A DNA stretch of 64,000 nucleotides. It comes from Mansonella perstans (taxonomy: Eukaryota; Nematoda; Chromadorea; Rhabditida; Onchocercidae). The stretch spans positions 62,001-126,000 of the forward strand of contig JBAMDO010000064.1 in the NCBI GenBank assembly GCA_037074765.1, written 5' to 3'. Both the position numbers and the translations under genes were made by a program. Under the pieces are notes generated by a model that saw only the letters and a program-made list of their open reading frames with translations, was not told where the DNA came from and made no database searches. The stretch's first letter is position 1; the number at the start of each line of letters is the position of its first letter. Shown piece by piece: positions 1 through 13,400 of this stretch.

Positions 1-132
1 TATTATCTCATATCCACATATTCGAACATATCCAGAAAAATTGCGTCGGATAGATTCTTTTGCAAATGTATAATGATATTGTTGGAGAAATCTATAAATT
101 AGAGAAGCTTTAGGCTAGTATCATCATTTCAG

Positions 133-3100
133 GACTCATTGTTCCTCGAAGAATTCATCGTTGGATCAAAGGACGCAGGATGATCGACATCCTGCAAAAC
201 AATCGAAGGACGCTTTATCAGGTAAATTTTTATTCATGTTGAATTGTAAGCAAAGATTGAGATGACGTTTATTTCATAAATAAACAGACAAATTTCTGGA
301 ATCATATAAAACGGCGATTTTATCATTCTGATTTTATAGCTTTTTAGCTATAAACAACTGAAAAAAACTGACTTGAAGAATAGATCATTACGATTTTTAT
401 TTTTCCGTTATTTTAATAATTTAGTTTCAGTTTTGCAATTATAATAGGAGTAGCAGTCTTCACTGTTAATTTCAAAAAAAAAAAGTGTAAATGAATCTTG
501 CTATCGAAAAGGTTTATAAAACAAAAAATTTGCTAGCTCATAAATCTATTCCGTAGTCCTAAATTATGAATGTTTTAGACCATATTGTTTGTTGTGTTTG
601 GCATTTTAATGAATTGATATTATGTTCCAGTGGTTGCAATGGATTTATATATGAAGCGTGTGCAGAAACTTCGCGTAGAAGGTAACATCGTAGAAGCGGA
701 TGCTTTGAGTACTATTGGTTTTGCTGTTATGAACCTATTATCAAAAGTGGTGGAATCACTGCAGTCAGATGGTACCTTCTCTCGTTTTTGTCTAGATCGT
801 GATGGATTTTTGACTGGAATGAAGCTTTCGATTAGTTAGCTGCCTAAATAGGATTATGGCATTTTGAAATTATTCAGAAATGTTCTCAATGTTTAGGATG
901 CATACATATTGGAAGTTTGATGTTAGAAGCAGTAAAAACATCACTGAATAAGGGATCAAATGAATGGGAGAGTTTAATATTATGTATGGAAAGTATTCTT
1001 GCATTGGTTGATGAGGTACGAGTGGAAAGCGCAAATCTGGTTGATATGGAACAGTTGGTAATGGAGAATAAAAGGGAGCAGTTGAGTAAAGAGGAGCTTA
1101 TAACGAAGGTATTATTTATCAAGTTTATACTATTTTTGCTCTTCAGTTAATATAGCGAAACGAATCTCTAAGGCATACAAGCTTTCTTGAAGAATTTCAA
1201 AAATGGAAAATATCTTTTGAAGTTGCATAATGTTAATGGGAAAGAAAAAAACTTGAAGATAATTGTTGTTTTGAGATATTTTATGGGTATCTCTAACTTT
1301 ATTAAAACTTTGTGACAATATCCACTAAGTGAACTTCCCAACAGGAAACATCTCTTTGTTCAGCTTTTATTGTGCTGTAATTATGTAATTCATTATTAGT
1401 AATAGTATCTTATAATTAGTGGGATTGGAGTTGGTGATTACATAGTAAAAGTGAGGTAATGAATAATAATATTTTTACATACGCTCTAGATACTTGTTTT
1501 GCATTGATACTTTAATTGTATCTTACATTGTTGATTTCTTTGACAGATAGTATTACTTTATTGTTTAGTTAGCGAATGAGGGGAAAAAGCGAAAGTTGGA
1601 AGTTGTACTTGCACGAAAACAGGAAGAAGCTAATGAAATACGTAAACGTCGTCGTGCGATGCAACAAAATGAATCACATTCAATCTTCCCTTTAAAAACT
1701 GATCAAACAAAAAACTATAAGGAAACTTCCGCTGTAATAACTAAACATTTCATTGTTAAATTTGATTGAAAATGACCATAATTGTTCTTATTTTCTTTTC
1801 TATTGTGTGCTATTTCGTTTTATGCAAATTTTGACGTATTGGATGTATAAATTTTTTTTTTGTGCGTTCTTTTCTTTATCAGTTCCATTTCGTTTATTCA
1901 CTGTTTCCAGGGAGGTAGAAATGCCATACTAATAATGGCTGCGAATAAATACAAAAAACGTAGGGAAGAGCGACAGCAACAGAGCGGAAGAATATCTCAA
2001 ATCAGTGAGCAATGCGAATGCTTACCCCAGTCATATGTTTCAAATGTTTCAAACACAAGTCTTCAAGGTAGTGGTGGTTTTCAAAGATTTCAATAAAAAG
2101 TTCATCAAGTAGCCGTCAGTTCTTTTTAATCCACTACAAGGAGCGATATGTAGAAATAAATTGGTGGAATTATACTACCGCAGTATCACGTAGTAGGGAG
2201 TTTGTTGTTTAACTTTTTTTTTTATCGTGGGAATGAAATTAATTGGCAATTGTTATGTTGAATATTAAAAAATTGACATAATTTTAAATAATTTCAATGT
2301 GATAGTGATAAAGTGTTAATAGTTTGAATGTTTGGGAAATAAATTTGAAGATATTCTGGAACAGGGATTGAGGTAGTCCAGATATTGGTAGCGTCACATT
2401 AGATTTCAGTCTAAAAGTTATTTCATATCAGAGATCTAGATTAATATTTCAGTCACACCCATCTTGCCTGGTGATAAGAATTTCATTGGTCCAATAAGTG
2501 CGGAAGATTTAATGGAGGAGTGCGAGGAGTTGGATTCAGGCAACTTGAGTACTTTACCATTGTTTCCGGTTTGTTACGAACGTTTATTTGGTGTAGGTTA
2601 TTTTTGATCACGGAATTAAGTTTTTTTTTTTGCTTTCTAATGAGTTTTAGACCGTAGATGAAGACGGAACAAATCATTGTAACGTGAATGACTGAATACT
2701 CGAATTTTTTTCTTTTTGTTTTCACATTGGCAGGTGGACACTCAATCAGGAGTTTCTGTTCAATCAAATGAACGAGTGAAAGCCATGTCAACGAGCTCAA
2801 GAATTTTGAATCATACATTATCAAAATACGAACATCATTAAAGGTGCAGGAAGCTGCTAATCATTGGTACTTACAACAATCACATTCGCTTGTGCTATCC
2901 TCAGAGGAACAACCTACAGAATGTCATGAATCAATTCATATTCGAAGTGATGTTAGTGATTCTTTTAATTAATATGAATATATCCTTTTCTTTTTTTAAG
3001 AAACTAAATGTAACCCTCCTTCGATCATCCTCTTTGAAATGCTTGTAGTTCTGTTTGACTATTTCGTGGCCTTTATTTGAGTAAGTTTCGAGAAATATTT

Positions 3101-6100
3101 CAACTAATTATTCAGTATTCATCGGACAACCAATTTCTTTTTTACACTTTTTTACGTCTTATTTCACTCGGAATAGTTATGCTTAATTCGTTGACTTGCG
3201 AGAAAGATTTCTCAATAAAAAAAAAATTGAAATTAATTTAACTTTTTTGTTTTTTTTCTTCACAATTATTCTTCATGCTCAAAAGGAGCAAAATTTTTTC
3301 CAGTTCCCTGTAGTAAGCGAAGCTAAATCTCCGAAACTTGCCAGTAACATTCCGAATCAGTCAATGATATTCTCACACTCATCAACTGTTGGCAAAGTTT
3401 CGAGTTCTGGAAGGTCTGCAGATATTAGTTCGTCATAATAGTGCTCCATAGATATGTTTGATATATAATTATTTTCAATTTTTAAACTGATATTTTCTTC
3501 GGTTTTTTTTAGTAACGTGATTGTATGGAATATAAATTTTTAGGTCTTTGAATCAATCAGCTCGAAAATACAGCAATTTGAGCTTTGTGAAGATTCGCAA
3601 AGGGAATGTTGGTAAAAAGCTAAATGAGAGTGCAGATGGAAAAGTGCAGTTGAGGAAAAAGTCGGTTAATTCAACGATTGTACTTCTCTTATCCATATGA
3701 ATAAAAATTAATGAGTTTTTTTTTAGCTTGAGGTTTTACTATCTGCATAGTGTGCAGTTTTTTTTTTTTTTTTTTCAATCATTAAGTTTATATTTTCTTA
3801 AATACATGAAATTCTGTGCAATGCTTAACTCAGGGTGTTTTAGGAATGTACTTTTTGCTGATGAGAACGACTATTTTATAATCGAGATACCGAAAGCGAT
3901 TGAGGAGCCTAATTCAACAAGAGTAAGTTGCCAAAGTTATGAATTGCTGTGTTTTTGAAGATGCTGTAATTTCTTGCTCAAATTATTTGCAGGATGCTAT
4001 AGGTTTTATTGCATTTCGTGATTTTCGCAGGAAATATCCATCAGGATCAGTATATATGCCAGAGGTAAGTAATCAGAGTATTTTTTCTTCCAAAAGTTTG
4101 TGCAGAAGAACTCACTTCGTATTTAAAATTATAAATAGATTCTTAGATCAATCCAGAAGCGGAATATTTCTCACATTCATCTAGGAATTGAACAGTGAGA
4201 CTTTAACACTTGTTTTGAATCTCTGAATAAAACGCATAATAATAAGCCGTTAAAAGTAAATCTTGATGATATCCTTGCCTTTTCGGTTTTTTTTTTTTTT
4301 CGTTTCCATTTCTCGCTTTACTGAGTACTTCATTACTTCTTCGTTACAACAGTACATCACTGCATAATGGGTTAGAGCGCGAAGTATATCTCATGCACTC
4401 CACATGAACACTTTTATCGGGAATATTATCAATAGATAACTGCTTATCCATGCGAAATATTTGCAACATTGGAATATATGGGAAAATCCTTAAAGCACAG
4501 GGTGTAAAAGCGATCTCAGTGTATTATTCAGTTAACTGGAAATTTTTTCAAATTGTTGAAATTTTGAAGTTGAGTCTGAAAGAAAACACTTTTCAATCAT
4601 ATTTCAGATGATCAGACCAATTTTACGACGTATATTGCTTGTTCATAATTTCAGGAAGAGAGGAGAAGGAGAGAAAGAGAGGGACTACCTCCTCGTGAAT
4701 ACGATTTTTTCGTAAGTCTGTTGATTTTTTTAACTGATAAGATAATAAAGATATCTTTATGAAAGATTAAAATATTTGAGAATAGAATAAACGATCATAA
4801 TTTGTGACACAGAACTATTGATGTTTTGAGAGTGTTTTTCGATTTGCTAAAAAATTGATTCATGAAATATTATTTCTTGTTTTTTATTTAACTATATATA
4901 GCTTAATCCAACTGTTCTGCGATCAATTGATGGTGTTAATGTACGTTCCTTCTGTGAAAGCTGTGATTTCTTACGCGATGGTATACGCAACTGGTGTGTG
5001 TTTGTATTTTTATTATAAAAAATGCGTTTTTCTTTTTCTCATTATACTTAAATTCTCACTCTTTCTTCCTTTTTTCTTTTTTGTTTGCAGACTTGTTGTT
5101 AATTCAAAGTTTGATCATTTAGATGAGAGTATCTTTGATATTACTTAAATTTTCACTGCAATACTGAAATTCTCACTGCTTCTGTTTTCCTCTTTAGGCT
5201 CATTGTTGGTTCAAGATTTGATAATCTTAATGAGAGGATCTTCGATGTTAAAAAAAACTGTCCAAAAACTCACTTATCTCGTGCCAATTATCCTCCTGTT
5301 CACTTCAGGTACTTTTTTGTAATTTTTAGGGCTGATTGTTTTTTTAAATATCATCTTTTACTTCTGTTTCATTACAGTATTATATTATATGTTGTTGCAA
5401 GTTGTTGGTTTGATTCGTTTAATTGACGTAGGTGGATTTAGAATATTATCTGATGCTCTCACTCATATTTCTACTGAGGTTGGCGGCTTAAAGATTTTCT
5501 TGGCGGTTGGTGAGGATTGGATCGTGAAAAAGTCAATAATACCAGACGAATTCACATCATTCATAAAAAAATTTGCTGTAAAAATTGTTTTGCTTGTTCT
5601 TTTTTTTTTTATTTTGCAAAATTTTTCTAACTTCTAGTGATTCTTTTTAAATGGTTTTTATTTATTAAGTCTTCAAAAAAATATAGTTTATTTACTCTTG
5701 AAACTGTAATATAGTCGAGCATCTTGAAACTTCCAAATCACACTCAACATGATCCATTTTATTCTGCTCCAAAGTTTTTATTTTCATATTTTTAGCATGC
5801 TCTGCACGATCTTTTTATTAAACAGTACATTTTCAAACGTACAGAGGAAGTGGAATTCATGGATGATTTAGAAAAACTTACGGATCATTATTATACCCAT
5901 GTCGAAATGCCAACTATCATATTATTCACTATTCCTAAAGCAAGTTCTTTATATATCTATTTATACAGCCTACGATAATCAAAAATTGCCTTTTGCGAGA
6001 CGAAAAAATGAATAGATTAATCTTTGCTGTTGTTTGTAAAAGAATTTCCGCATTCCATGTGTATATTTTCCAAGTAACCAAAGAAAAATTGTGTCATATA

Positions 6101-6666
6101 CTAAATATGTATGTTTTAGAGGGATGATCCTGATATGGAGATGAAATGTGAATTTTACAATAATGCAATTAGAGAATTGGTTCAAAATTGGGATGCAACT
6201 TGGAAAAGGTAATTTTTACTTTCTCTCAAATTTAAGCAAGATAGTTTACTAAGTTTTGTGCTTTAGGTGATACGTAAATAATAGATTACATCCGGTAGTC
6301 TTTTTTTGTGCATATTTGCGCAGTTTTCTGATTTGTTATTTTAAAATTTAGCTGAAATAGGTTTTCTATTGAAGTATTTCTTCTCCTTCCATGGAAACAG
6401 AAAAGAAAAAAAATTATTATTAGATTATTAGATTTTCTTGAAATTAAACATATTATTTCAAAAAGCAGAGGAATAAAAAATAACTTGTTCATTTTAGTTC
6501 CCACTATCATAGTCCTACAAAGCAATTCATAGAATTGAAATTAATTGATTGGCGACAAATATGTATTAGTGAAAATTCATGCAGTAACAACAGTATGATT
6601 ACCGTTTTAATGAAGCATTTAATGGAAGAGTGGGGTATATGTTTGGCAGCGAAGAATCGTTGGTAA
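133..6666 (+). CDS. Multi-exon gene of unknown function, 5' end outside window
   Basis: I do not recognise this gene. Exons read by frame and splice signals: 133-221, 631-771, 897-1108, 1569-1733, 1911-2067, 2453-2568, 2734-2775, 2844-2951, 3304-3413, 3544-3664, one ending 3922, 3993-4064, 4655-4711, 4902-4993, 5198-5308, 5378-5577, 5796-5939, 6120-6208 and 6498-6666 (TAA). The N-terminal half carries helical segments and a basic coiled-coil-like stretch (RKRRRAMQQ near 1640). The middle is Ser/Lys-rich and probably disordered. An Arg/Glu run (EERRRREREGLPPREYDFF) precedes a C-terminal globular-looking domain (FCESCDFLRDGIRNW, then LKIFLAVGEDW, then a Trp-rich tail). The intron after 5939 uses a GC donor. 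Two joins do not agree in phase (3664 to the exon ending 3922, and inside 5378-5440), so the model is incomplete there. No catalytic motif was identified. Confidence 0.7.
5091..5145 (+). pseudogene. Decayed tandem copy of the exon at 5198-5308
   Basis: Bases 5091-5143 align with 5198-5250 at about three quarters identity, offset 107 bp, and the T-rich intron ends in front of them also match. In the homologous frame the copy reads LVVNSKFDHLDESIFDI against LIVGSRFDNLNERIFDV in the used exon. The upstream exon ends in phase 2 with TG; joined to this copy the first codon becomes TGA, whereas joined to 5198 it becomes TGG. A stop (TAA) also follows directly with no obvious GT donor. It is therefore probably a dead duplicate or a poison exon, not a mutually exclusive coding exon. 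Confidence 0.65.
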
Positions 6667-9600
6667 TTTGTCACACTCTTCTTTTTTATGATATTTATTT
6701 CTAAGGTGCTGCAGGAAATCTCATTTCCGGGATAATTTTCTTCGGGATTTTTACAAAATATCGTTTCTGTACTTCATGAACATTGTAGATCTATATGATT
6801 GGTGGAAAATTATTTATTGATGTGTTTCATTTGATTTTGATTTTTAGTTCATGTCTGAATATTATTTGTTGATTTGTAATATTTTTTTAAACGAAATTAT
6901 TAAATAGTCTGTTGACTTGTATTATTTTAAACGAGAGTAAATCTCGTTTAAAATATTTTAAGTCAACAGGCTATTTAATAATTTCCATTTGGTACTTGAT
7001 TATCTTGCTTTTATAAATCTCTTTTTTCTTGTAGGATTAATTCTGCAACTTCTTTGTTGTGAAATCGTATTCCATGCGCTCTAGTTGTGATAATTATTAA
7101 ATTTGATGTGCTTTATTAAATAATTAGTGCATAATTTTACGGTGCATATGATGAACAGTTGGAGCTGAAAATTATAAAATTGTTCTCGAGCTTTAGCAGC
7201 AACGAAAAGCAGTAGAAAAATTACATTGTTCTGATAAAAGTATTTATTCTTTCGAATCTAGATTGTAATAATATAAGCATTTATGCCCATCCTTGTTATT
7301 CTTGCATTTTTGACTGCTCATTTTCTGAATTAGCTCATTTTTTTTTATTTTTTTGCTTTTTAAAATCTCATTTCTGACAAATATTATTCAACACGAGATG
7401 CACTGTAAAAATAGCCAGATTTCATTCAAATTATGGTTATGTTGAAAATCAATGTTTTTAAAATTCATTTAATAATCTCTAAACCTTATGAGCGAGTAAG
7501 ATTATCTTTTCTTTTTGGTTTTACCGTTTTTTGAAAAGAAATAAAGAGCTTGTGTGCTTGACAGTGTAATTCTTAGTAAGTTATGGGGTTTTAAATTTCT
7601 TAAATTTTTTTGCCAAAGAATTATTTTGAGTCAGCATTGACAGGAAGAAAAGAATGCAATGAGAACAGGCAGAAATAACAAATAAATGAAAGAAGATTAA
7701 GCTTATAGTATCAAGAATTATTCGGTGATAAGTCTAAATTAAATATTTGTTCGTTTTGCTCTGCTATTATTAAAGCTTGTTTGGTTTAAACAAATAAACA
7801 AAGCTTTCCAGATTGCCCCAATGAACTGTAGATTGCTGGCTGCTTCGGAATTCCAATACTAACAGCGATAGTTATAAAAATGTAATTATGCTAATGGAAA
7901 TCGAATATTTGTTTCTATCTCATAAAATCATTAAAGAATAATGAATGGATTAAATCTGATAAAATGCAGAAAAAGGGCGAGAAGGCTGCACGGAAATCCT
8001 AATTAAATTAGCAAGGATAAACGAGTAATGATAGTAATTTAAAATAGTTTAATTGGTAAAAAGAAATTTGAAAAGAACAATAGCAATATGAATGACCTGG
8101 CAATGGGAATGAAAGGAAAACAATTTATCATTAATGGAACTGTTACAAACAATGAACATAGGTAATGTCGTTGATAAGTAAGAAAAAAAGATATGTAAGG
8201 AAAAGATGCTTGTTCCAATCGTCAAACAATCGGTAAATGATTATTGGTATTGTTAATGAGTAAAGCATTGTTACAATGTATTGTTCCCATTATCGTAGAC
8301 AAGTAAATAAATGATAAACGGGATAATTAATTGTATTCAACGAATGAATACTTGTAATTACTAAATAATTAGCAACGATTTGTTAAACAATCAAGCATTT
8401 CGTATTGAGAAACTAATTGATTAAAAAAAAGAAAAAGTGATTTTAATTAATGACGAAGAATAATAGCACATAATTCTAATTATTAAATTACTTATAAACT
8501 AATCAATAAAATAAAGAATTTATTTCTTCAATCAAGAGTTTTCTTCCCTTTTAATATTTTCATTTCTCTAACAAAGAAAATGTGTCACATTTTTTCTATC
8601 GCACAATTGGATTACAACATTTAATTGCTTAAATTCATCTCTTCATTATTGTTGTTAATTATTTTGTTCCAAATTTTAACATTTTGATTTTGCCGAAACA
8701 TTTATCAATTAATTAATTGTCAGATAATCACCTGCTACTAATTTGCAATTGAAAAACAAAAACAGGAAATAAAAATCAAAATAAACTGGGAAAATGGAGA
8801 ATTGTTTGGAAGATTTGGAATGAGTTTCTTACTAAAAATAGTGCAAAAGAAAATTTACCGCTCGTAAAACTCACCGTACTCTTGTCACCTTTTGTCTCAT
8901 CAAAATGTCAAATATCCCTTTACATTTTTTGCTTACAAAAAAAAAATAGAAATTTACGGAACATTCTATTCGTAGTGAATACAAATTAAAAAATAAAAAA
9001 AAATGAAAATGACACTTTTTTTGTTTGTTTAACAAAAAATTTAAAAACAATGACTTGTGCTTCTTTTTTTAGAAAATTTATTTGCATATTAGTCGAATAA
9101 AAAAATAACAGAAATGAAAAGAAAAGCCTAATTTAAAAATTTATTTAAATTTTATTGAAAGACATTTAAATTGTATAAATATTAATAATAATGATATATG
9201 ATAAGAAATGTAATGAAAGAACTAGTTTTCAATGTCGTAATTCAAATTATTAGTTTATTAATTTTGCTTACGATTAATTATAATAAATATTTTATCGTTT
9301 TATTCCTTTCTAAACAATTTTTCTTTCTAATATATTATCATTTTTTCCCGCTTTTTCTCGGACTTTCAATTTTTCATTGCCCGCTCTTTCCTCGATTTCT
9401 CAAATCATTATTGCTTTGTTTATAAATTGCATAAGTTAATGAAAACTATGGCATATTGAAAACTACAGAAGCAAAGTCTACCATTTTTTAATACCCCCCT
9501 CTCACTCTCTCTCTCTCTCTTTCTTTGTCTTTGTCACTCTCGTTCCTATTTTACAAATTTTCCAATTCCTTTAAACGAGCAATTAATTAATAAATAGTTG

Positions 9601-10433
9601 ATTTGCTCCTTAGAGAAAATATTAAACTTCTTGCTCCTCCTCTCTATTTCTCATTTCTTATCTCTCTCCCTCTCCCTCTCTCTCTTCCTGTTTTTTTATT
9701 ACAATTATCATAGTTTGTTGTAACAAATGTCCCCTCTCTTGCCTTTCCTGGTTAACCTCATTTGACAGTTAATCCAATTACTAATTTAATTTATTAATTT
9801 AATTTGAACAATTAACTTGATCCTTTCTTTATCATTTCAATTTAATCTATAGTCTTTGTGATGAAATGATTGTATTTTTCTTTTTCCTTAATTAAAATTA
9901 ATTGCTAGTAAAAATAAATGAATTGATCAAATTGAGTTTCCTTTTTATTAATAAAAATTTAATTAAAATTGCTTTTTTCTTACTGATATTAAAATATGAA
10001 TAAATTAAAATTCCTTGAAAAAATAAACAAAAAATTTAGAAATATTAACCACAAGCATTCTATTTACAATAATTAATTTAGTGTTAATTTTCCAGTAAAC
10101 ATGCAATTTATTTGGATGACAATTTTAATTAGTATTACAAAATTGTTTGCTGACAAGCAACTGTCAGTTAATTTGCTTTAATGTTTGTTTACAATTGCAT
10201 ATTTACATTTTTAAACAAATATTTTACTAAACATTCGAAATTTTCATCTTTTACTTCTCGTTCATTCATTTTCGATTTGTCAGTTAATTAATTTACTTGA
10301 ATTAAAGCTTGATTAATTATGGCATATTTTTACAATTTTAAAAGTAATGAATGTTAAATGAGGGAGATAACAACGTGTCCTTGATTGATTATAACCTATC
10401 AAGCTTCGGTAAATCTGGAGAAATTTATTTATC
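6667..10433. other. Intergenic region, no gene seen
   Basis: AT-rich DNA between the unknown gene and the carboxypeptidase. Apart from the palindrome at 6893-6985 and a pyrimidine (CT) rich stretch at about 9497-9690, I see no exon with matching splice signals. Short open frames here are rich in Phe/Ile/Lys and look like chance. Confidence 0.6.
6893..6985. repeat. 93-bp palindrome / hairpin
   Basis: Two arms of about 44 bases flank a loop of about 5 bases (GTAAA). The outer parts (GAAATTATTAAATAG with CTATTTAATAATTTC) and inner parts (TTTTAAACGAGA with TCTCGTTTAAAA) pair perfectly, and the middle has a few mismatches or G:T pairs. It lies about 230 bp after the stop codon of the preceding gene. 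It could be a small MITE, a microRNA precursor-like hairpin or a 3' end structure; the sequence alone does not decide. Confidence 0.75.
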
Positions 10434-13400
10434 ATGTTACTGATATATTTTATGTCATCACTTCAAGTCGCATATACAAGGTGTGCCATTTCTGTTTTAA
10501 CTTTTAAATTTTCAATCAGGCCAATTATGCGTCGCAAATTAAATTTTTTTAAGACATATAACTTGATGTATCGAATATTCTTGAGAAAATCAAAAATAAA
10601 TCATAATTTTAGGTATACACGACCAAATTTTGATTTCAACAGATACCACAGTTTAGAAGAATATGAAAATTATTTGGAAAGTATAACAAAAGCATTTCCG
10701 AATATAGCTCAGTTACAGGTTATTGGGCTTACACGTGAAAAACGGCGATTACTTTGTTTAAAGGTTTTGATAAAAATTTTTTGAAAAAAAGCTGTTAGAA
10801 TATTTGAAATTGAACGAAATTTTAGCCTTCACCGATTTAACATCATTTTTGTTTTCCCTTCCGTCTCATTTATTATTTCAAATAATAAAAAGAAAAAAAA
10901 AGAGGAGGAAAAAATTTTTTATAAATTTTATATGCTACAGCAAAATTATTTGTATCCCATAAAAATTGTCCTTCAAAATTATAATATTTATCATCAGTAA
11001 GTTAAATTTGATTATTTTCCAACTTTTTTTTCTTTTTTTTTTAAAATTGTAAAATTTTGATTGGTTTAAAACAATTAGAAAAAAAGATAGAAAGGAAGGG
11101 AAGAAAAGATGAAAATTGATAAGAGAGAAGAAGAGCTTTGGGCAACGGAAATTTTGAGTAAATCATTGAAAAGGAAGTAATGGGTACGAAGGACATTGTG
11201 GAAAAAAAGATGATGAAAAGAAAGCGAAGAAGGTTAATTAAAATCTGCATGCTTCAAATTTTGATTTAAAATTTTATTGCCGATTATTTTTTGTATTCAT
11301 AATCAATTACACTTTATGATCGGTAATCCAATACGGGGAAAAGAAAAACGTATCGTATGGATTGATGGCGGTAATCATGCTCGGGAATGGCCAGCATTTC
11401 ATACGGCTACATTTTTCATTAACAAGGTAATATTTTGGTAGATATGCTTTCACATAACAACAACAATAATGATAATGATAGGAAAAATTGTAATAATCAT
11501 AATGATGATAATAATAATAATAATGCGAGCAACAAAAATAATAATTGTAATAATGATAAAAATAACAAAAACTAGGGATGGAAATTTTATTTAAATACTT
11601 TTTAACTGGGGATTGAAATTTCATTTAAATACTTTTTGTCAGTAAATATAAAAAATACGACTAAAATTCATAACAATCAGAATGTGTGTTCTTACAGCTT
11701 GTAACAGAATATGGGAAAGATCCGGAAATTACGAGATATATTGATAAATTGAACTTTTACATACTTCCAATACTTAATCCGGATGGTTTTGCATTTTCTC
11801 GTACATCTAAATCTGTTTTGGTTTGTTTTTGGAATATTTTATTTTAGACGAAAATTTAATCTTCAAGTGAAGCATTTATAAATTATAAAAGTTAATTAAA
11901 AGATGTGGATAAATTTCAGATGCACATAGTGCAAACATTTAGTTTAATTTATTGCACTGATTAGAATTGTTTCTTCAATTCTTGTTCAACTAAAAATGAA
12001 TTTCGGATTAATCAAAATAGCATTTAATTTTCTAAAAAAAATGCGGATTTATTTTATTTTTAGATTAGACATTGGCGAAAAAATCGCGCACCGGAAAACT
12101 GCACCGGTAGCTTAGTGTTTCGAAAAAATTTATGCTGCGAAGGAGTTGACCTTAATCGGAATTACGACTTCAGTTTTCATCAAACTGTTTATCCATTTAA
12201 TAATTCATGTTCAGATGAATATCAAGGACCATTTCCGTTCAGCGAACCGGAATCACGGTATAGCTTGCTTTAATGGTCATTTAATTTAAGCAAATATTGT
12301 TTCTTTCATATTAAGCAAATGTTGTTTCTTTCATACATTCAATATTACTATAAAATAATAATTTAAGATCATTAAAGTTAAACTTTTTAAAGTTTCAACC
12401 ATTTTGAAATTTTTATTTATTCTTTTTTCTAAATTATTTAGAGCTGTACGCGATTTCATCACATCAAATGAGTTACGAAATAAAACGGATGCAGTTATAA
12501 GTATACATACCCACGGGCAACTTATCATCCTTCCATATAACCATCGCCGTAAAACATATCCTACCGATTATGCTCAATTGGTTTAACTTCAAAAATTAAA
12601 GCTTTAACTTTTTAAGAAATCAAAAATTTATTTAAAAATAAAAATGAATTCATTCGTCCTGTTATAAATTAAAATTCTATAAAATTTGTATTGAAATTTT
12701 TTTTCTAACTGTAAGTTTATAAAAAATTTATGCTGAAAATTTTATTCCTAATTTTCTCTTAATTAAATTAATAACTTCATAATACAGATGGCTGTAGCTC
12801 AAAAGGCGAAAAATGCAATAAAAGAGCTTAGTGGACATGAATATGATGTTGGTACTGCTGCTGATCTGCTTGGTAACATTTAGATCAATGATTTTATAAT
12901 AATTAATTAATAATTTACTTCGAACTTCAAAAATTTTGTTAATTTTCTTAAAGATTTTGGCGACATATATTTTTTCGTCGCATCATTATAACTGTTTAAT
13001 AATATAACATTAGTGATTGTCTCAATGATTATTTGATAATATTTGTTTCTTTTATAATGATTATTCTTTAAGTTTTAATCACTAATTATATAAATCATTT
13101 GCCAATTATTTTATTAAAGCAATTAAACTATAACTCTTAAAAAGGATTACAAAAATAATAGCAATTCCATATCGTTCATGTTGTAAAACATATTTCCTAC
13201 CTATTTATAATTCAAACGATATTTATGATTTCAATGTCATATTAAAATTAGAGATAAAATTAGACTGAGGAAAAAATAAAAGAAATTGAGATCAGAAGCT
13301 TATCGGAAAGCAGAGTAAATTCGAAAAATTTTCAGGTCCAGCAACTGGTAGTGCAACGGATTGGATTAAACGGAATACGAATATCAAATATGTTTATGTA

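Noticed and set aside
2734..2860. Possible frameshift in the unknown gene (coiled-coil-like reading in another frame before VQEAANHW)
   Set aside because: A 68-bp intron from GTGAAA (2776) to TTAAAG (2843) joins both flanking exons in phase 0, so no frameshift is needed.
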